Numbered from the stretch's first letter, positions 35,829-44,358 are shown. The stretch is DNA of 64,000 bases from Haloarcula rara (GCF_029338235.1 NZ_CP119785.1:806001-870000); one strand, 5' to 3'. The notes: a model not told the origin generated them from the letters alone. Translations and numbers: made by a program.

Positions 35829-36625
35829 GTCTGTGTGTCCGTCTGTGTCGTGTCCGTCAACCGCCGGGTGTTCTCGGTCACGTCCGAATCGCCGCCGTGG
35901 TCCATGATGGCCGAGCCGACCAGCAGGGCGTCGGCCCCGGCCGAACGCATCCGGCGGACGTCGTCCGGTGAGCCTATGCCGCTTTCCGCAATGAGCGTGA
36001 CGGCTTCGGGCGCCGCCGTGGCCGCCTCGGGGAACGTCTCCAGGTCGACTTCGAGCTTCGCGAGGTCGCGGTTGTTCACGCCGACGATGTCCGCGCCGGC
36101 CGCGACCGCTCGCTCGACTTCCGCGGCCGTGTGGGCCTCCACGAGCACCTGAAAACCTCGCTCACGGGCCGCCGAGAGCAGGTCTTCCAGAGAGTCCGTG
36201 CCGTCCTCTTCCAGAAACCGGACGATGAGCAGGATAACGTCGGCTTCGACCACGTCCAGCTGGTCCTCGTGGAGGATGAAATCCTTCCGCAGCACCGGGA
36301 CGTCGACGGCTTCGCGGACCCGCTGCAGGGTCTCGGCCGAGCCCCCGAAGTGGTCGGGCTCGGTCAGCACCGACAGCGCCGCCGCGCCGCCCGCGACCAT
36401 CGCCTCGGCGAGTTCGACCGGGTCGTCGGTGCGCTCGCCGTCGGCAGTCGGGCTCGTCGGCTTGACCTCCGCGATAACCGGCACGCGACCGTCAGCCTCG
36501 GCCGCCTCGAACGCAGCTGGCAGCGACCGCGCGTCCACCGAGACGCGGTCGCCGCCGCCCCCGCGCTCGCGGGCCGACGCGAGTATCGACTGTACTTCCG
36601 GCGCCATCTGCCCGTTGGACTCCAT
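35825..36625 (-). CDS. trpC: Indole-3-glycerol phosphate synthase
   Basis: This 266-residue TIM-barrel enzyme converts CdRP to indole-3-glycerol phosphate. The active site lies in [11 protein letters not shown] (Lys) and [10 protein letters not shown] (Lys, Asp). [13 protein letters not shown] and [13 protein letters not shown] are typical phosphate-site strands. It is the first gene of the operon. Its ATG at 36625 lies about 28 nt downstream of a TATA-like element inside a strong dyad (36631-36662), so the message is probably leaderless and repressor-controlled. Confidence 0.93.
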   Translation of the reverse strand: MESNGQMAPEVQSILASARERGGGGDRVSVDARSLPAAFEAAEADGRVPVIAEVKPTSPTADGERTDDPVELAEAMVAGGAAALSVLTEPDHFGGSAETLQRVREAVDVPVLRKDFILHEDQLDVVEADVILLIVRFLEEDGTDSLEDLLSAARERGFQVLVEAHTAAEVERAVAAGADIVGVNNRDLAKLEVDLETFPEAATAAPEAVTLIAESGIGSPDDVRRMRSAGADALLVGSAIMDHGGDSDVTENTRRLTDTTQTDTQT

Positions 36626-36630
36626 TACTG

Positions 36631-36662
36631 AACACTAACGTACAGAAGTGTACATAAGTGTT
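36631..36662. promoter_or_regulatory. Dyad operator overlapping the trpCBA promoter
   Basis: AACACTAACGTACA (36631-36644) and TGTACATAAGTGTT (36649-36662) are inverted copies with 12 of 14 matches, separated by GAAG. The minus-strand TATA-like ACTTATGTA lies within the outer arm, about 28 nt from the trpC start. A dimeric regulator binding here would block the promoter. Tryptophan-responsive repression is inference from position. Confidence 0.7.
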
Positions 36663-36762
36663 GTCGTCCGTCGTCCCGCCACCACCGGAGCGAGGTCCCT
36701 GGAAGCTGGCCACACCCACCCACAGTGGGCTTTTTACTGGCCAGACGGTTAGGCCACGTAGC

Positions 36763-37116
36763 GTGGTCGAGACATCGCTCCCACGGCGGTACCGGTTGCT
36801 GGCCGCGCTCGCGCTGGCAGCGGTGACCGGCCTGGCGGTTACTGCCGGCTGGTCGGTCCCGCTGCTTGCCTTCGTCCTCGTCGGGACAGCCGTCTTCGCA
36901 GTCGGCGTCAGCGAGACGGTGGCCGAGGTCGCGCCGTGGTACTACGTCTTTCAGAGCGCCATCCTCAGCCTGTTCGGCGTCGGGCTGGTGTTGACCGGGT
37001 ACGGGACGCTGCCCGTCCTCGGACTGACAGCCGCGTTCGCCCTCCTCGGCGTGCTGTCGGCGCGCCGGTACAGCCGGCTCCGTCGGACGACACCCCAGCC
37101 GGAGACGGACCCATAG
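36763..37116 (+). CDS. Four-helix membrane protein, unknown
   Basis: This 117-residue protein uses a GTG start at 36763, placed about 27 nt after the TATA-like CTTTTTACT near 36729. The product has four hydrophobic helices (LLAALALAAVTGLAVTAGW, LLAFVLVGTAVFAVGV, FQSAILSLFGVGLVLTGYG and VLGLTAAFALLGVL). It ends in a basic and then acidic tail. I do not recognise a family. It is divergent from the trp operon. Confidence 0.6.
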   Translation: MVETSLPRRYRLLAALALAAVTGLAVTAGWSVPLLAFVLVGTAVFAVGVSETVAEVAPWYYVFQSAILSLFGVGLVLTGYGTLPVLGLTAAFALLGVLSARRYSRLRRTTPQPETDP

Positions 37117-37150
37117 CCAGTTACAAGAGCCGGCCAGCCGTTGGTCCGCC

Positions 37151-37621
37151 ATGGAGACACCATCGGGAGACGCCGGCATCTACGCGCGCGAGTCTGCGTA
37201 TCTCGACCGCCACGTCCAGTTCGGCGAAGCCGGGGACCGGATACTCTCCGTGTCGTTCCCGACACAACCGGATGCAGACGCCGACGACAGCCACCAGCTG
37301 CTCGACCGCATCGAGGCCTATCTCGGCGGGGCGACGGAGGAGTTCGAAGACGTGACCGTCGGGCTGACGGTGCCGACCGACCAGCGCAACGTCCTCGAAG
37401 CCGTCCAGCAGATTCCCTACGGTGAGGAGGGGTCAGTCGAGCAGGTCGTGATGATGACACAGGGACTGGGGTCGGACGAGCAGGACGACCAGCAACAGGT
37501 CCGTGAAGCACTCGCGGCCAATCCCGTCCCGCTGTTGATTCCCGACCACCGCGTGCGCGACGGCCCCAGCGGCGCCCCGCCGGCGGTCGAGCAGAAGCTT
37601 CGGTCCGTCGAGGGGCTCTAA
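37151..37621 (+). CDS. MGMT/ATL-like protein with Asp in place of the active-site Cys
   Basis: This 156-residue protein has the O6-alkylguanine-DNA alkyltransferase DNA-binding domain in residues about 74-155, including RNVLEAVQQIPYGE, a helix with VREALAANPVP and LLIPDHRV. The canonical PCHRV carries the methyl-accepting cysteine; here residue 132 is Asp. It therefore cannot act by the usual suicidal alkyl transfer. It may bind damaged DNA and flag it, like ATL proteins (which have Trp there). The N-terminal half is short and divergent. Confidence 0.75.
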   Translation: METPSGDAGIYARESAYLDRHVQFGEAGDRILSVSFPTQPDADADDSHQLLDRIEAYLGGATEEFEDVTVGLTVPTDQRNVLEAVQQIPYGEEGSVEQVVMMTQGLGSDEQDDQQQVREALAANPVPLLIPDHRVRDGPSGAPPAVEQKLRSVEGL

Positions 37622-38458
37622 CTACGACCCCAGCCGCCTGACCCCCAGCCCCTCGTGGACGCAGAGCTCCAGCGCGTTGACGAGATAGTGGGCGACGACG
37701 ACGGCCAGCAGGCTGTTCGTAAGCACGAAGAGGGCACCCAGCGCCGCCCCGAGCGCGCCCGTGACGACGACGCCGACCCGTCCCTGGGCGCCGTGGCCCA
37801 GCGCGAACGCCACCGAGGAGACGACGACCATCGCCCACGCGGGCGCGTCGAGCCCGGCGACGGGGACGCCGATAGCGGCGGCCCGGAAGAGCAGTTCCTC
37901 GACGATAGCGATTATCGGCAGGACGACGCCCAGCAGGACGACCCAGCCACCGGCCGAGTCGGGTGCGAGCAGTTCGCGCAGGGACTCGTCGACCCCGATA
38001 CCGAAGCCGTCGGCGACCGCCGCGGCGAACTCGTTGCCGAGCCAGAAGCCGACGCCGGCCGCCAGCCCGATACCGACGGCGGGCAGCCCCGTCGAGAGTG
38101 CGTCGGCAGTAACGCCGAAGGCGGCGAGGGGTATCTCGAAGAAGAACGCACCGCCAAGCAAGAGCAGGCCGAACAGCCCCTGCGTGAGCGCGACGTTGGC
38201 CAGCAAGGCACCCGTCGAGAGTGTCTCGCTCGAGAGCTGCCCCTCGATGTGCCGGCGCTCTCTGGCGGCCCGCGTCGTCTCGAACCGCGGGTACGTGTCG
38301 TCGGCGGGGCCGGCCGTCGAGAGTCGTTCCAGCCCGTCGGTGCGGGCGGTGACGCCGCCGCTTTCACCCGAGAGCGCGCGCTGGGAGAGTTTCGAAAGCC
38401 CGAGTAACACTGTCAGCAGAAAGCCCGTGAGGCCGACAAAGGCGGCCCACTGGGGCAT
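37622..38458 (-). CDS. CPBP family intramembrane metalloprotease
   Basis: This 278-residue polytopic membrane protein has about seven helices. The family motifs are visible: IVEELLFRAA (EExxxR), SSVAFALGHGAQG (FxxxH) and VAHYLVNALEL (HxxxN). Substrates of archaeal CPBP proteases are largely unknown; bacterial relatives process prenylated or bacteriocin-related proteins. Its ATG follows the stop of lonB with no gap, so it is probably co-expressed with that membrane protease. Confidence 0.85.
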   Translation of the reverse strand: MPQWAAFVGLTGFLLTVLLGLSKLSQRALSGESGGVTARTDGLERLSTAGPADDTYPRFETTRAARERRHIEGQLSSETLSTGALLANVALTQGLFGLLLLGGAFFFEIPLAAFGVTADALSTGLPAVGIGLAAGVGFWLGNEFAAAVADGFGIGVDESLRELLAPDSAGGWVVLLGVVLPIIAIVEELLFRAAAIGVPVAGLDAPAWAMVVVSSVAFALGHGAQGRVGVVVTGALGAALGALFVLTNSLLAVVVAHYLVNALELCVHEGLGVRRLGS

Positions 38459-40567
38459 CTATTGCGGGCTGGGACTGCCGCTGCCCTGTCGCCCGACCTC
38501 GTGTTCGAGGGCTTTGCCCGTGATGGACTTCAGCCGGTCGACCAGCGAGTCCTTCTCGGGCTCGCCGGCGAGTGCGACCTCGAGCACTTCCGAGATGTGC
38601 GAGACCGGGACGATCTCTATCATCTCCTCGTACTCCTCCTCGATCATCACGTCCTGGGTGTTGGCCTCGGGGATGATGACCGTGTCGAGGCCGGCCTTGG
38701 CGGCCGCCTCGATCTTGTGGGTGACGCCGCCGACCGGGAGCACGTCACCGCGGACCGACAGCGAGCCGGTCATGGCGATATGCTGTTCGATGGGGACGTT
38801 CTCCAGTGCGCTGATGACCGCGGTCGCGACCGTGATGGAGGCGGAGTCGCCGTCGACACCGCCCTCACCAGCCTGCACGAACTGGATGTGGACGTCCTTC
38901 TCGGAGATGTCCTCGTCCGAGAACTTCTTGATGATAGCCGAGACGTTCTGGACGGCTTCCTCAGCCATCTCCTTGAGCTGGCCGGTCGCGATGACCTGGC
39001 CCGGGCCCTGCGAGGGCGTGACCTCGGCCATCACCGGGAGGACGATACCGCTGTCCTCGCCCATGACAGCGAGCCCGTTGACGCGGCCGACGACGTCGCC
39101 GTCGTTGACCGTGAGCTCGTAGTCTTTGCGGCGCTCGATGTAGTTGTCTGCGAGCTGTTGCTCGATGGACCGGGAGCGACGCTTGGCCTGCAGCACGTCC
39201 TCGCGGGTGGTGCGGTCCTTGTCCTCGGCGCGGGCAATGTCGCCCGCGACGCGGACCAGCCCACCGAGGTCACGGAACTTCAGGGTGAGATGGCCCTTGC
39301 GGCCCGCACGGCGTCGAGCTTCGAGGATGAGCTCCTCGACAGCCTCCTCGGTGAAGTGGGGCAGGCGCCCGTCGTTCTCGACCTCCTGGGCGACGAAGCG
39401 GGTGTACTTCCGGCGCATCTCGGCGTCGTCCTCGATGGTGTCGTCCATGTACACCTCGTACCCGTACCCCTTGATACGCGAGCGCAGCGCGGGGTGCATA
39501 TTCTCCATGGCGTCGAGGTTCCCCGCCGCTATCATGATGAAGTCCGTCGGGACCGGCTCCGTCTGGACCATCGCACCCGAAGAGCGCTCGGACTGGCCCG
39601 TGATGCCGAACTCGCCCTCCTGGATGGCGGTCATCAGCTTCTGCTGGGAGCGGATGTCGAGCGTGTTTATCTCGTCGACGAACAGCACGCCCTTGTTGGC
39701 CTTGTGGATGGCACCGGGCTCGACGCGGTCGTGGCTCGGCGTCTCCATCCCACCGGACTGGAAGGGGTCGTGACGGACGTCGCCAAGCAAGGCACCGGCG
39801 TGGGCGCCCGTGGCGTCCTCGAACGGCGCGGTCTTCTGGCTGGCGTTGTTGACCAGCAGGTTCGGAATCATCGAGTCGCTGCCACGCGAGCTGTAGCGGA
39901 AGGCGAGATAGATGACACCCGCGGCGAGAATCCCCAGCAGAATCTGCTGGGCGATAATCAGCGAGTAGCCGATGACGATGGCGATGATGATCCACATCAG
40001 GAAGGTCCGCATCTGGTTGCGCTTGCGGGCCTCCTCCTTGTGGGCCTCGACGATCTGTTCGCCCTTCCCGCCGGGAACGGTGCGAACCTTCGGCTCGTTC
40101 CCATCGTCGGGGTTGTGATAGACCAGCACGTCCTGCAGTTCCTCGCGCGGGAGCAGCTGGCTCATCGCCTTCGCGAGCATCGACTTGCCCGTCCCGGGCG
40201 AGCCGATCATCATCACGTGGCGGCGCTGCTTGGCCGCCTTTTTGATTACGTCCCGTGCGTGGTCCTGGCCGATGACCTGGTCGACGAGGCGGTCGGGGAC
40301 CTCGATCTCCTCGGTCGAGTCGATGTCGAGGCCGCCAAGCAGTTGCGCTTCGTCGTCCTCGAATTCGGACCCGCCCTCAATCTCGACGTCGCTGCCGAGC
40401 GTCGTGTCCGACGTTGCTCCGTCGCCGGTGTCAGGCGCCTCGCCCTCGGAGTCGGACGCCTCGTCGTCGGCCACGTGCTGGCCGGCGGCGGGCGTCTCTT
40501 CCTCCTCGGGTTCGGTCGCCTCCCGGTCGGCGTCGGGAGCCGCGTCAGTGTCGGTGTTGTCGCTCAT
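38459..40567 (-). CDS. lonB: Membrane-anchored Lon B-type protease
   Basis: This 702-residue ATP-dependent protease is essential in haloarchaea. It has a long acidic N-terminus, Walker A GSPGTGKS at 122-129, a two-helix membrane insert (about residues 178-215), Walker B VLFVDEINTLD and the C-terminal Ser-Lys proteolytic domain (DGDSASITVATA and DVLPVGGVTHKIEAA). The ATG at 40567 lies about 40 nt after a TATA-like AGTATATCAG (40605-40614, minus). The adjoining CPBP gene suggests a membrane proteolysis unit. Confidence 0.93.
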   Translation of the reverse strand: MSDNTDTDAAPDADREATEPEEEETPAAGQHVADDEASDSEGEAPDTGDGATSDTTLGSDVEIEGGSEFEDDEAQLLGGLDIDSTEEIEVPDRLVDQVIGQDHARDVIKKAAKQRRHVMMIGSPGTGKSMLAKAMSQLLPREELQDVLVYHNPDDGNEPKVRTVPGGKGEQIVEAHKEEARKRNQMRTFLMWIIIAIVIGYSLIIAQQILLGILAAGVIYLAFRYSSRGSDSMIPNLLVNNASQKTAPFEDATGAHAGALLGDVRHDPFQSGGMETPSHDRVEPGAIHKANKGVLFVDEINTLDIRSQQKLMTAIQEGEFGITGQSERSSGAMVQTEPVPTDFIMIAAGNLDAMENMHPALRSRIKGYGYEVYMDDTIEDDAEMRRKYTRFVAQEVENDGRLPHFTEEAVEELILEARRRAGRKGHLTLKFRDLGGLVRVAGDIARAEDKDRTTREDVLQAKRRSRSIEQQLADNYIERRKDYELTVNDGDVVGRVNGLAVMGEDSGIVLPVMAEVTPSQGPGQVIATGQLKEMAEEAVQNVSAIIKKFSDEDISEKDVHIQFVQAGEGGVDGDSASITVATAVISALENVPIEQHIAMTGSLSVRGDVLPVGGVTHKIEAAAKAGLDTVIIPEANTQDVMIEEEYEEMIEIVPVSHISEVLEVALAGEPEKDSLVDRLKSITGKALEHEVGRQGSGSPSPQ

Positions 40568-40738
40568 ACAAACGTTGTTAACATCGGTTTGGAAGGCCTG
40601 TCCACTGATATACTTTCTCCCCGAGGGCACCGTTACCACACCCACGTAACCGCCAGACAGCGGCGGTTCGGGCCGGGGTAACTCCACACCGGTCGAAAGC
40701 CCGTCGGGTTTATCAGACCACCAACCGCATCTTCCCGT

Positions 40739-41302
40739 ATGCGCGGGTTCTACATCGGTCGGTTCCAGCCCTACCACGACGGCCACCACGCGATGGTCGG
40801 GCGCATCGCCGAAGAGGTCGACGAACTGGTACTGGGCATCGGGAGCGCCGACGATTCGCACACGACACACGACCCGTTCACCGCGGGCGAGCGCATCATG
40901 ATGATAACGAAGGCCGTCGCCGAGTTCGACCTGCCCACCTACGTCGTCCCGCTGGAGGACATCAACCGCAACGCCGTCTGGGTGAGCCACGTCGAGAGCA
41001 TGTGTCCGGACTTCGACGTGGCGTACTCGAACAACCCCCTCGTCGTTCGGCTGTTCGAGGAGAGCGGCATCGAGGTTCGCCAGTCGCCGATGTTCGACCG
41101 CGACCGCCTGGAGGGCAGCGACATCCGACAGCGGATGATCGAGGACCGCGCATGGCGGGACCGCGTCCCCAACCCGGTCGTCGAGACCATCGAGGAGATT
41201 AACGGTATCAAACGGCTCCAGCACGTCTCCGATACGGACTCGCTGGCCCGCTACGTGGCCGAAGACGAGTCACTCGAGGAAGCGGACCTCGGTGAGGACT
41301 GA
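40739..41302 (+). CDS. nadM: Nicotinamide-nucleotide adenylyltransferase, archaeal type
   Basis: This 187-residue enzyme joins NMN and ATP to form NAD. The nucleotidyltransferase motif GRFQPYHDGH (H13, H16) and the C-terminal GSDIRQRMIE signature are present. The length is normal for the archaeal NadM family. Its stop TGA shares its A with the ATG of the SAM hydrolase gene, indicating an operon; recycling of adenosine or SAM may link them metabolically (inference). Confidence 0.92.
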   Translation: MRGFYIGRFQPYHDGHHAMVGRIAEEVDELVLGIGSADDSHTTHDPFTAGERIMMITKAVAEFDLPTYVVPLEDINRNAVWVSHVESMCPDFDVAYSNNPLVVRLFEESGIEVRQSPMFDRDRLEGSDIRQRMIEDRAWRDRVPNPVVETIEEINGIKRLQHVSDTDSLARYVAEDESLEEADLGED

Positions 41303-42057
41303 TGATAACGCTCGCCACCGACTTCGGTTCCCCCTATCCCGCGGCGATGAAGGGTGTCATCTGCCAGCAAAGCGACGCCCGCCTCGTGGATATCGCCCAC
41401 GACCTCCCCAGACAGGACGTGCGGGCGGCGGCGTTCTGGCTGACCCAGACGCTGCCGTATTTCCCGCCGGCGGTCCACTGCGTCGTCGTCGACCCCGGCG
41501 TCGGCACCGACCGTGCCGCGCTCGTCGTCCGCGCCGGCGACCACGCGCTCGTCGGTCCCGACAACGGCGTGTTGCTCCCGGCCGCCCGGAAACTGGCCGA
41601 CGAAATCGAGGTGTTCCGCTGGGCCTACGAGGACCCCGAGAGCTCGACGTTCCACGGCCGGGACGTCTTCGCCCCCGCCGCGGCGACCGTCCACAACCAC
41701 GGCGTCGCCGGGCTGGACGAACTGCCGCGTGCGTCCCGGACCGACGGCTACGTCGACCGCCGCTTCCCGGACCCGACGGTCAACCGCGACGGCGCTCGCG
41801 GGGAAGTACTCGTCGTCGACGAGTTCGGCAACGCCATCACCAACGTCTCCGGCGAGGAACTGACGGCCCACGGCGGCGAGACGGTCACGGTGAACGGGCT
41901 CCGAGCGCCGGTCCGACGGGCCTACGCCGGCGTCGAGGTCGGCGAACCGCTGGTCACCGTCGGGAGCCACGGCAACGTCGAACTCGCCGTCAACCAGGGC
42001 CGCGGCGACGACGCCTTCGGCGTCACGGCGGGCGACGCCGTCACCGTCGAGTGGTGA
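41302..42057 (+). CDS. S-adenosyl-L-methionine hydrolase (adenosine-forming), DUF62 family
   Basis: This 251-residue protein belongs to the SAM hydroxide adenosyltransferase family, which splits SAM into adenosine and methionine. Visible marks are MITLATDFGSPYPAAMKG, DIAHDLPRQD and FPPAVHCVVVDPGVGTDR, plus GPDNGVLLPAA with residues lining the SAM pocket. The C-terminal beta barrel contains VDEFGNAITN. The 1-bp overlap with nadM supports joint translation. Confidence 0.87.
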   Translation: MITLATDFGSPYPAAMKGVICQQSDARLVDIAHDLPRQDVRAAAFWLTQTLPYFPPAVHCVVVDPGVGTDRAALVVRAGDHALVGPDNGVLLPAARKLADEIEVFRWAYEDPESSTFHGRDVFAPAAATVHNHGVAGLDELPRASRTDGYVDRRFPDPTVNRDGARGEVLVVDEFGNAITNVSGEELTAHGGETVTVNGLRAPVRRAYAGVEVGEPLVTVGSHGNVELAVNQGRGDDAFGVTAGDAVTVEW

Positions 42058-42063
42058 CAGTTG

Positions 42064-42115
42064 TTTTAGGCCCACCGAAAACCGACAGTTTTTAGTATTT
42101 TAGGTGTGCCTAAAA
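42064..42115. promoter_or_regulatory. Tandem DtxR-like operators TTTTAGG-N4-CCTAAAA
   Basis: The site TTTTAGGTGTGCCTAAAA (42098-42115) is a perfect 7+4+7 palindrome. TTTTAGGCCCACCGAAAA (42064-42081) matches the same plan with one mismatch. Centres are 34 bp apart. A TATA-like TTTTTAGTATTTT lies between them. The TTAGG/CCTAA half-sites resemble binding sites of DtxR-family iron or manganese regulators, which haloarchaea possess. No intact gene now follows. Confidence 0.7.
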
Positions 42116-42121
42116 CAATGT

Positions 42122-42241
42122 ATGCCGGACGAACAGGCATCCCCGCTGACACGTCGGAGGCCCCCGAGAGGTCGGAGCGAGCCTGCTCGCCGGACTGCGG
42201 TCACCGAACGCGCCACGGGAGGTGAGACCACGACGAACTGA
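42122..42241 (+). pseudogene. Possible decayed start of a Tat lipoprotein gene (iron-uptake type)
   Basis: Just after the tandem operators an ATG opens a 39-codon frame, MPDEQASPLTRRRPPRGR, whose TRRR looks like a twin-arginine signal. In another frame the following bases read GASLLAGL, as in Tat lipoprotein signal sequences, so small indels may have broken a longer gene. DtxR-like sites often precede siderophore or iron ABC-transporter binding proteins. This is inference; the downstream frame is not recognisable. Confidence 0.35.
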
Positions 42242-42587
42242 CACCAGCGTCGCGGAACTGTTGTCCGCCGTGTCCGGCCACCGCCGCCCCCGGGTGGCGA
42301 GGGCCGCGACAACGGGCAACGGTCCCCGGCAAACGGTGCCATCTGTTACTGCGGCGACGTACCGTGGGCATGGTCGTCGGTCACACCGACGCTGTCGCCG
42401 CGCCACGAGCTCCAACTCGTGTCTGTCCCTTTCGCTGTTCGTCACACTCGACAGCCGACGGCTCGGTCAGTCGCCGGCGTCTCGCGATAGTCGAAAAGGA
42501 CCGGTCGACGACGAATCAAAAAACCGACCAGTGCGTACGACGGACTCGAACGCCCGTCTACCGAAGCCCTCGCGCTGAAACGCTCGG
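42242..42587. other. Intergenic stretch with no recognisable gene
   Basis: This lies between the decayed signal-peptide frame and hairpin island E. Reading frames here have Arg/Ser/Thr-rich compositions typical of non-coding haloarchaeal DNA. It may be the eroded body of the gene formerly driven by the operators at 42064-42115. I found no tRNA, hairpin array or promoter with confidence. Confidence 0.4.
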
Positions 42588-42750
42588 GTGGTTAGCTCAC
42601 GGTTCCACCGTTCGCTTCGAGGTCGCGAGGCGACCTCGCTGCTCGCGGCTGTGCCGCTCGCCGACCGAGTTCGCTACGCGAACTCTGGCTCTCCTCGAAC
42701 TCTAGTCGAGTTAGGACCTCGCGACGAGACGCTCGGTTGTCTAACTCGAC
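42588..42750. repeat. Hairpin island E at the 3' end of the thermosome gene
   Basis: Perfect palindromes with 3-nt loops occur at 42618-42638 (stem CGAGGTCGC) and 42667-42685 (stem GAGTTCGC). A longer inverted pair GTCGAGTTAG (42705-42714) / CTAACTCGAC (42741-42750) spans the thermosome stop codon. The construction matches islands A-D, but without the AGCCAGAAAG ends. It lies in a convergent region and could serve as a terminator for the thermosome message. Confidence 0.6.
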
Positions 42751-44321
42751 GAGATGACGTCGTCGATGCGGACGATCATCGTCGCGGCCTCGGTGGCCGA
42801 GTCGACCGCCTCTCGCTTGACCGCGGCGGGGTCGAGGATACCGTACTCGATGGGGTTGTCGACGACGCCTGTCTGGCCCTCGCTGATGACGCCGGCGATG
42901 CCCTCGCTCTCGTGGCGCGAGCGCAGGTCGACCAGGGCGTCGATGGCGTCGAGGCCGGTGTTCTCCGCGAGCGTGCGCGGGAGGACGTCGATGGCGTCGG
43001 CGAAGGCCTCGACGGCGAGCTGCTTGCGGCCCTCGATGGAGGCGGCCTTCGAGCGGATGTGGTCGGCGGCGGCGATCTCGGTCGCGCCGGCCCCGGGGAC
43101 GACACCGCCGGCGTCGAGCGCGGCGATGGTCACGTCAAGCGCGTCGTTGAGCGCGCGCTCGATCTCGTCGACGACGTGCTCGGTCGAGCCACGCGCGAAG
43201 ACGGTGACCTTCTCCGCGGCGGCGCCGCCCTGGATGAAGGTAACCTCCTCGTCGCCGTGCTTCTCGACGCCGACGGACTCGGCGAAGCCGAGCGCGTCTT
43301 CGTCGACGTCCTCGACGGAGCCGACGCGCTTGGCGCCGGTGGTCTCGACGATGTCCTTCGCGGTGCCGGAGCTGACGCTCTCGACGGCGAGGACGCCGGC
43401 TTTCGCCAGCTGGGAGGCGACGCGGTCCGCGACGTCGTCGGTGACGAAGACGACGTCGGCACCCGAGTCGACGACCGCTTCGGCGTAGCCCGACAGCTCC
43501 TCTTCCTCGGCGTCGAGGGCGGCGTTGAGCTGGTCGACGTTGGTGACGTTGTACTGGGCGTCGACGTTGCTCTCCTTGACGTCGAGCTCGGCGTCCAGCA
43601 CCGCGATGTCGGCCTCGGCGACCGAGGTGGGCATGTTGTCGTGGACGGGCGTGTCGTCGATGATGACGCCCTCGACGAGTTCCGTCGCGGAGGTGGCCGC
43701 GCCGGTCTGTGTGTGGACCTCGATGTTGTCACGCAGGACCCCGTTGTCGGTCTTGGCGTGGCGGACGGCCTCGACGATGACCTCGGCCAGGCGCCCGGCG
43801 TCGACGTCGCCGGTGCCCTTGCCGGTCATGGAGGATTCAGCGACCTCGACGAGGGTGTCGTCGTCGAGTTCGACGTCCAGGATTTCGCCCTCGATGGCCT
43901 CCTGGGCCAGACCCGCGGCCTCGTGGTACCCCTCGACGATGGTCGTCGGGTGGACGTCGTCGTCGAGCAGGTCCTCGGCCTTCGCGAGCAGTTCACCGGC
44001 CAGGACCGAGGCCGTGGTCGTCCCGTCGCCGACCTCGTCCTCCTGGGTCTGGGCGACCTCGACGATCATCTGTGCGGCCGGGTGCTCGATGTCCATCTCC
44101 GAGAGGATGGTCGCGCCGTCGTTCGTGATGACGACGTCGCCGCTGTCGGAGACGAGCATCTTGTCCATCCCGCGCGGGCCGAGCGTGGTGCGTACGGCCT
44201 CGCTTACGGCTTTGCCGGCGGAGATGTTCGACGACTGTGCGTCCTTCCCGTGTGTGCGCTGGGCGTCCTCGTCGAGAATGAAGAGGGGCTGGCCGCCCAT
44301 GCGCCGCTGGCCAGATGACAT
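42741..44321 (-). CDS. Thermosome (group II chaperonin) subunit without GGM tail
   Basis: This 526-residue chaperonin subunit assembles into a double-ring ATP-driven folding chamber. Motifs include TTLGPRGMDKML, NDGATIL, the ATPase GDGTTTASVLAGELL and GGVVPGAGATEI. The protein ends IVRIDDVISSS and lacks the Gly/Met-rich C-terminal tail found in many haloarchaeal subunits, in which respect it resembles the Cct3 type of Haloferax. A TATA-like TTTTATATAG (44359-44368, minus) lies about 40 nt upstream. Confidence 0.92.
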   Translation of the reverse strand: MSSGQRRMGGQPLFILDEDAQRTHGKDAQSSNISAGKAVSEAVRTTLGPRGMDKMLVSDSGDVVITNDGATILSEMDIEHPAAQMIVEVAQTQEDEVGDGTTTASVLAGELLAKAEDLLDDDVHPTTIVEGYHEAAGLAQEAIEGEILDVELDDDTLVEVAESSMTGKGTGDVDAGRLAEVIVEAVRHAKTDNGVLRDNIEVHTQTGAATSATELVEGVIIDDTPVHDNMPTSVAEADIAVLDAELDVKESNVDAQYNVTNVDQLNAALDAEEEELSGYAEAVVDSGADVVFVTDDVADRVASQLAKAGVLAVESVSSGTAKDIVETTGAKRVGSVEDVDEDALGFAESVGVEKHGDEEVTFIQGGAAAEKVTVFARGSTEHVVDEIERALNDALDVTIAALDAGGVVPGAGATEIAAADHIRSKAASIEGRKQLAVEAFADAIDVLPRTLAENTGLDAIDALVDLRSRHESEGIAGVISEGQTGVVDNPIEYGILDPAAVKREAVDSATEAATMIVRIDDVISSS

Positions 44322-44358
44322 AGTGATGTGACCTCACCTTATTCATCGCAAGCGGTTC

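Noticed and set aside
38459..41224. LonB frame extended upstream to 41224
   Set aside because: The extension runs opposite nadM; the acidic MSDNTD start at 40567 and the TATA-like box fit known LonB proteins.
42510..42600. tRNA-like segment on the minus strand (contains GTTCGAGTCC)
   Set aside because: The T-stem does not pair, no D-arm or anticodon stem can be drawn, and the 7-bp acceptor stem is missing.
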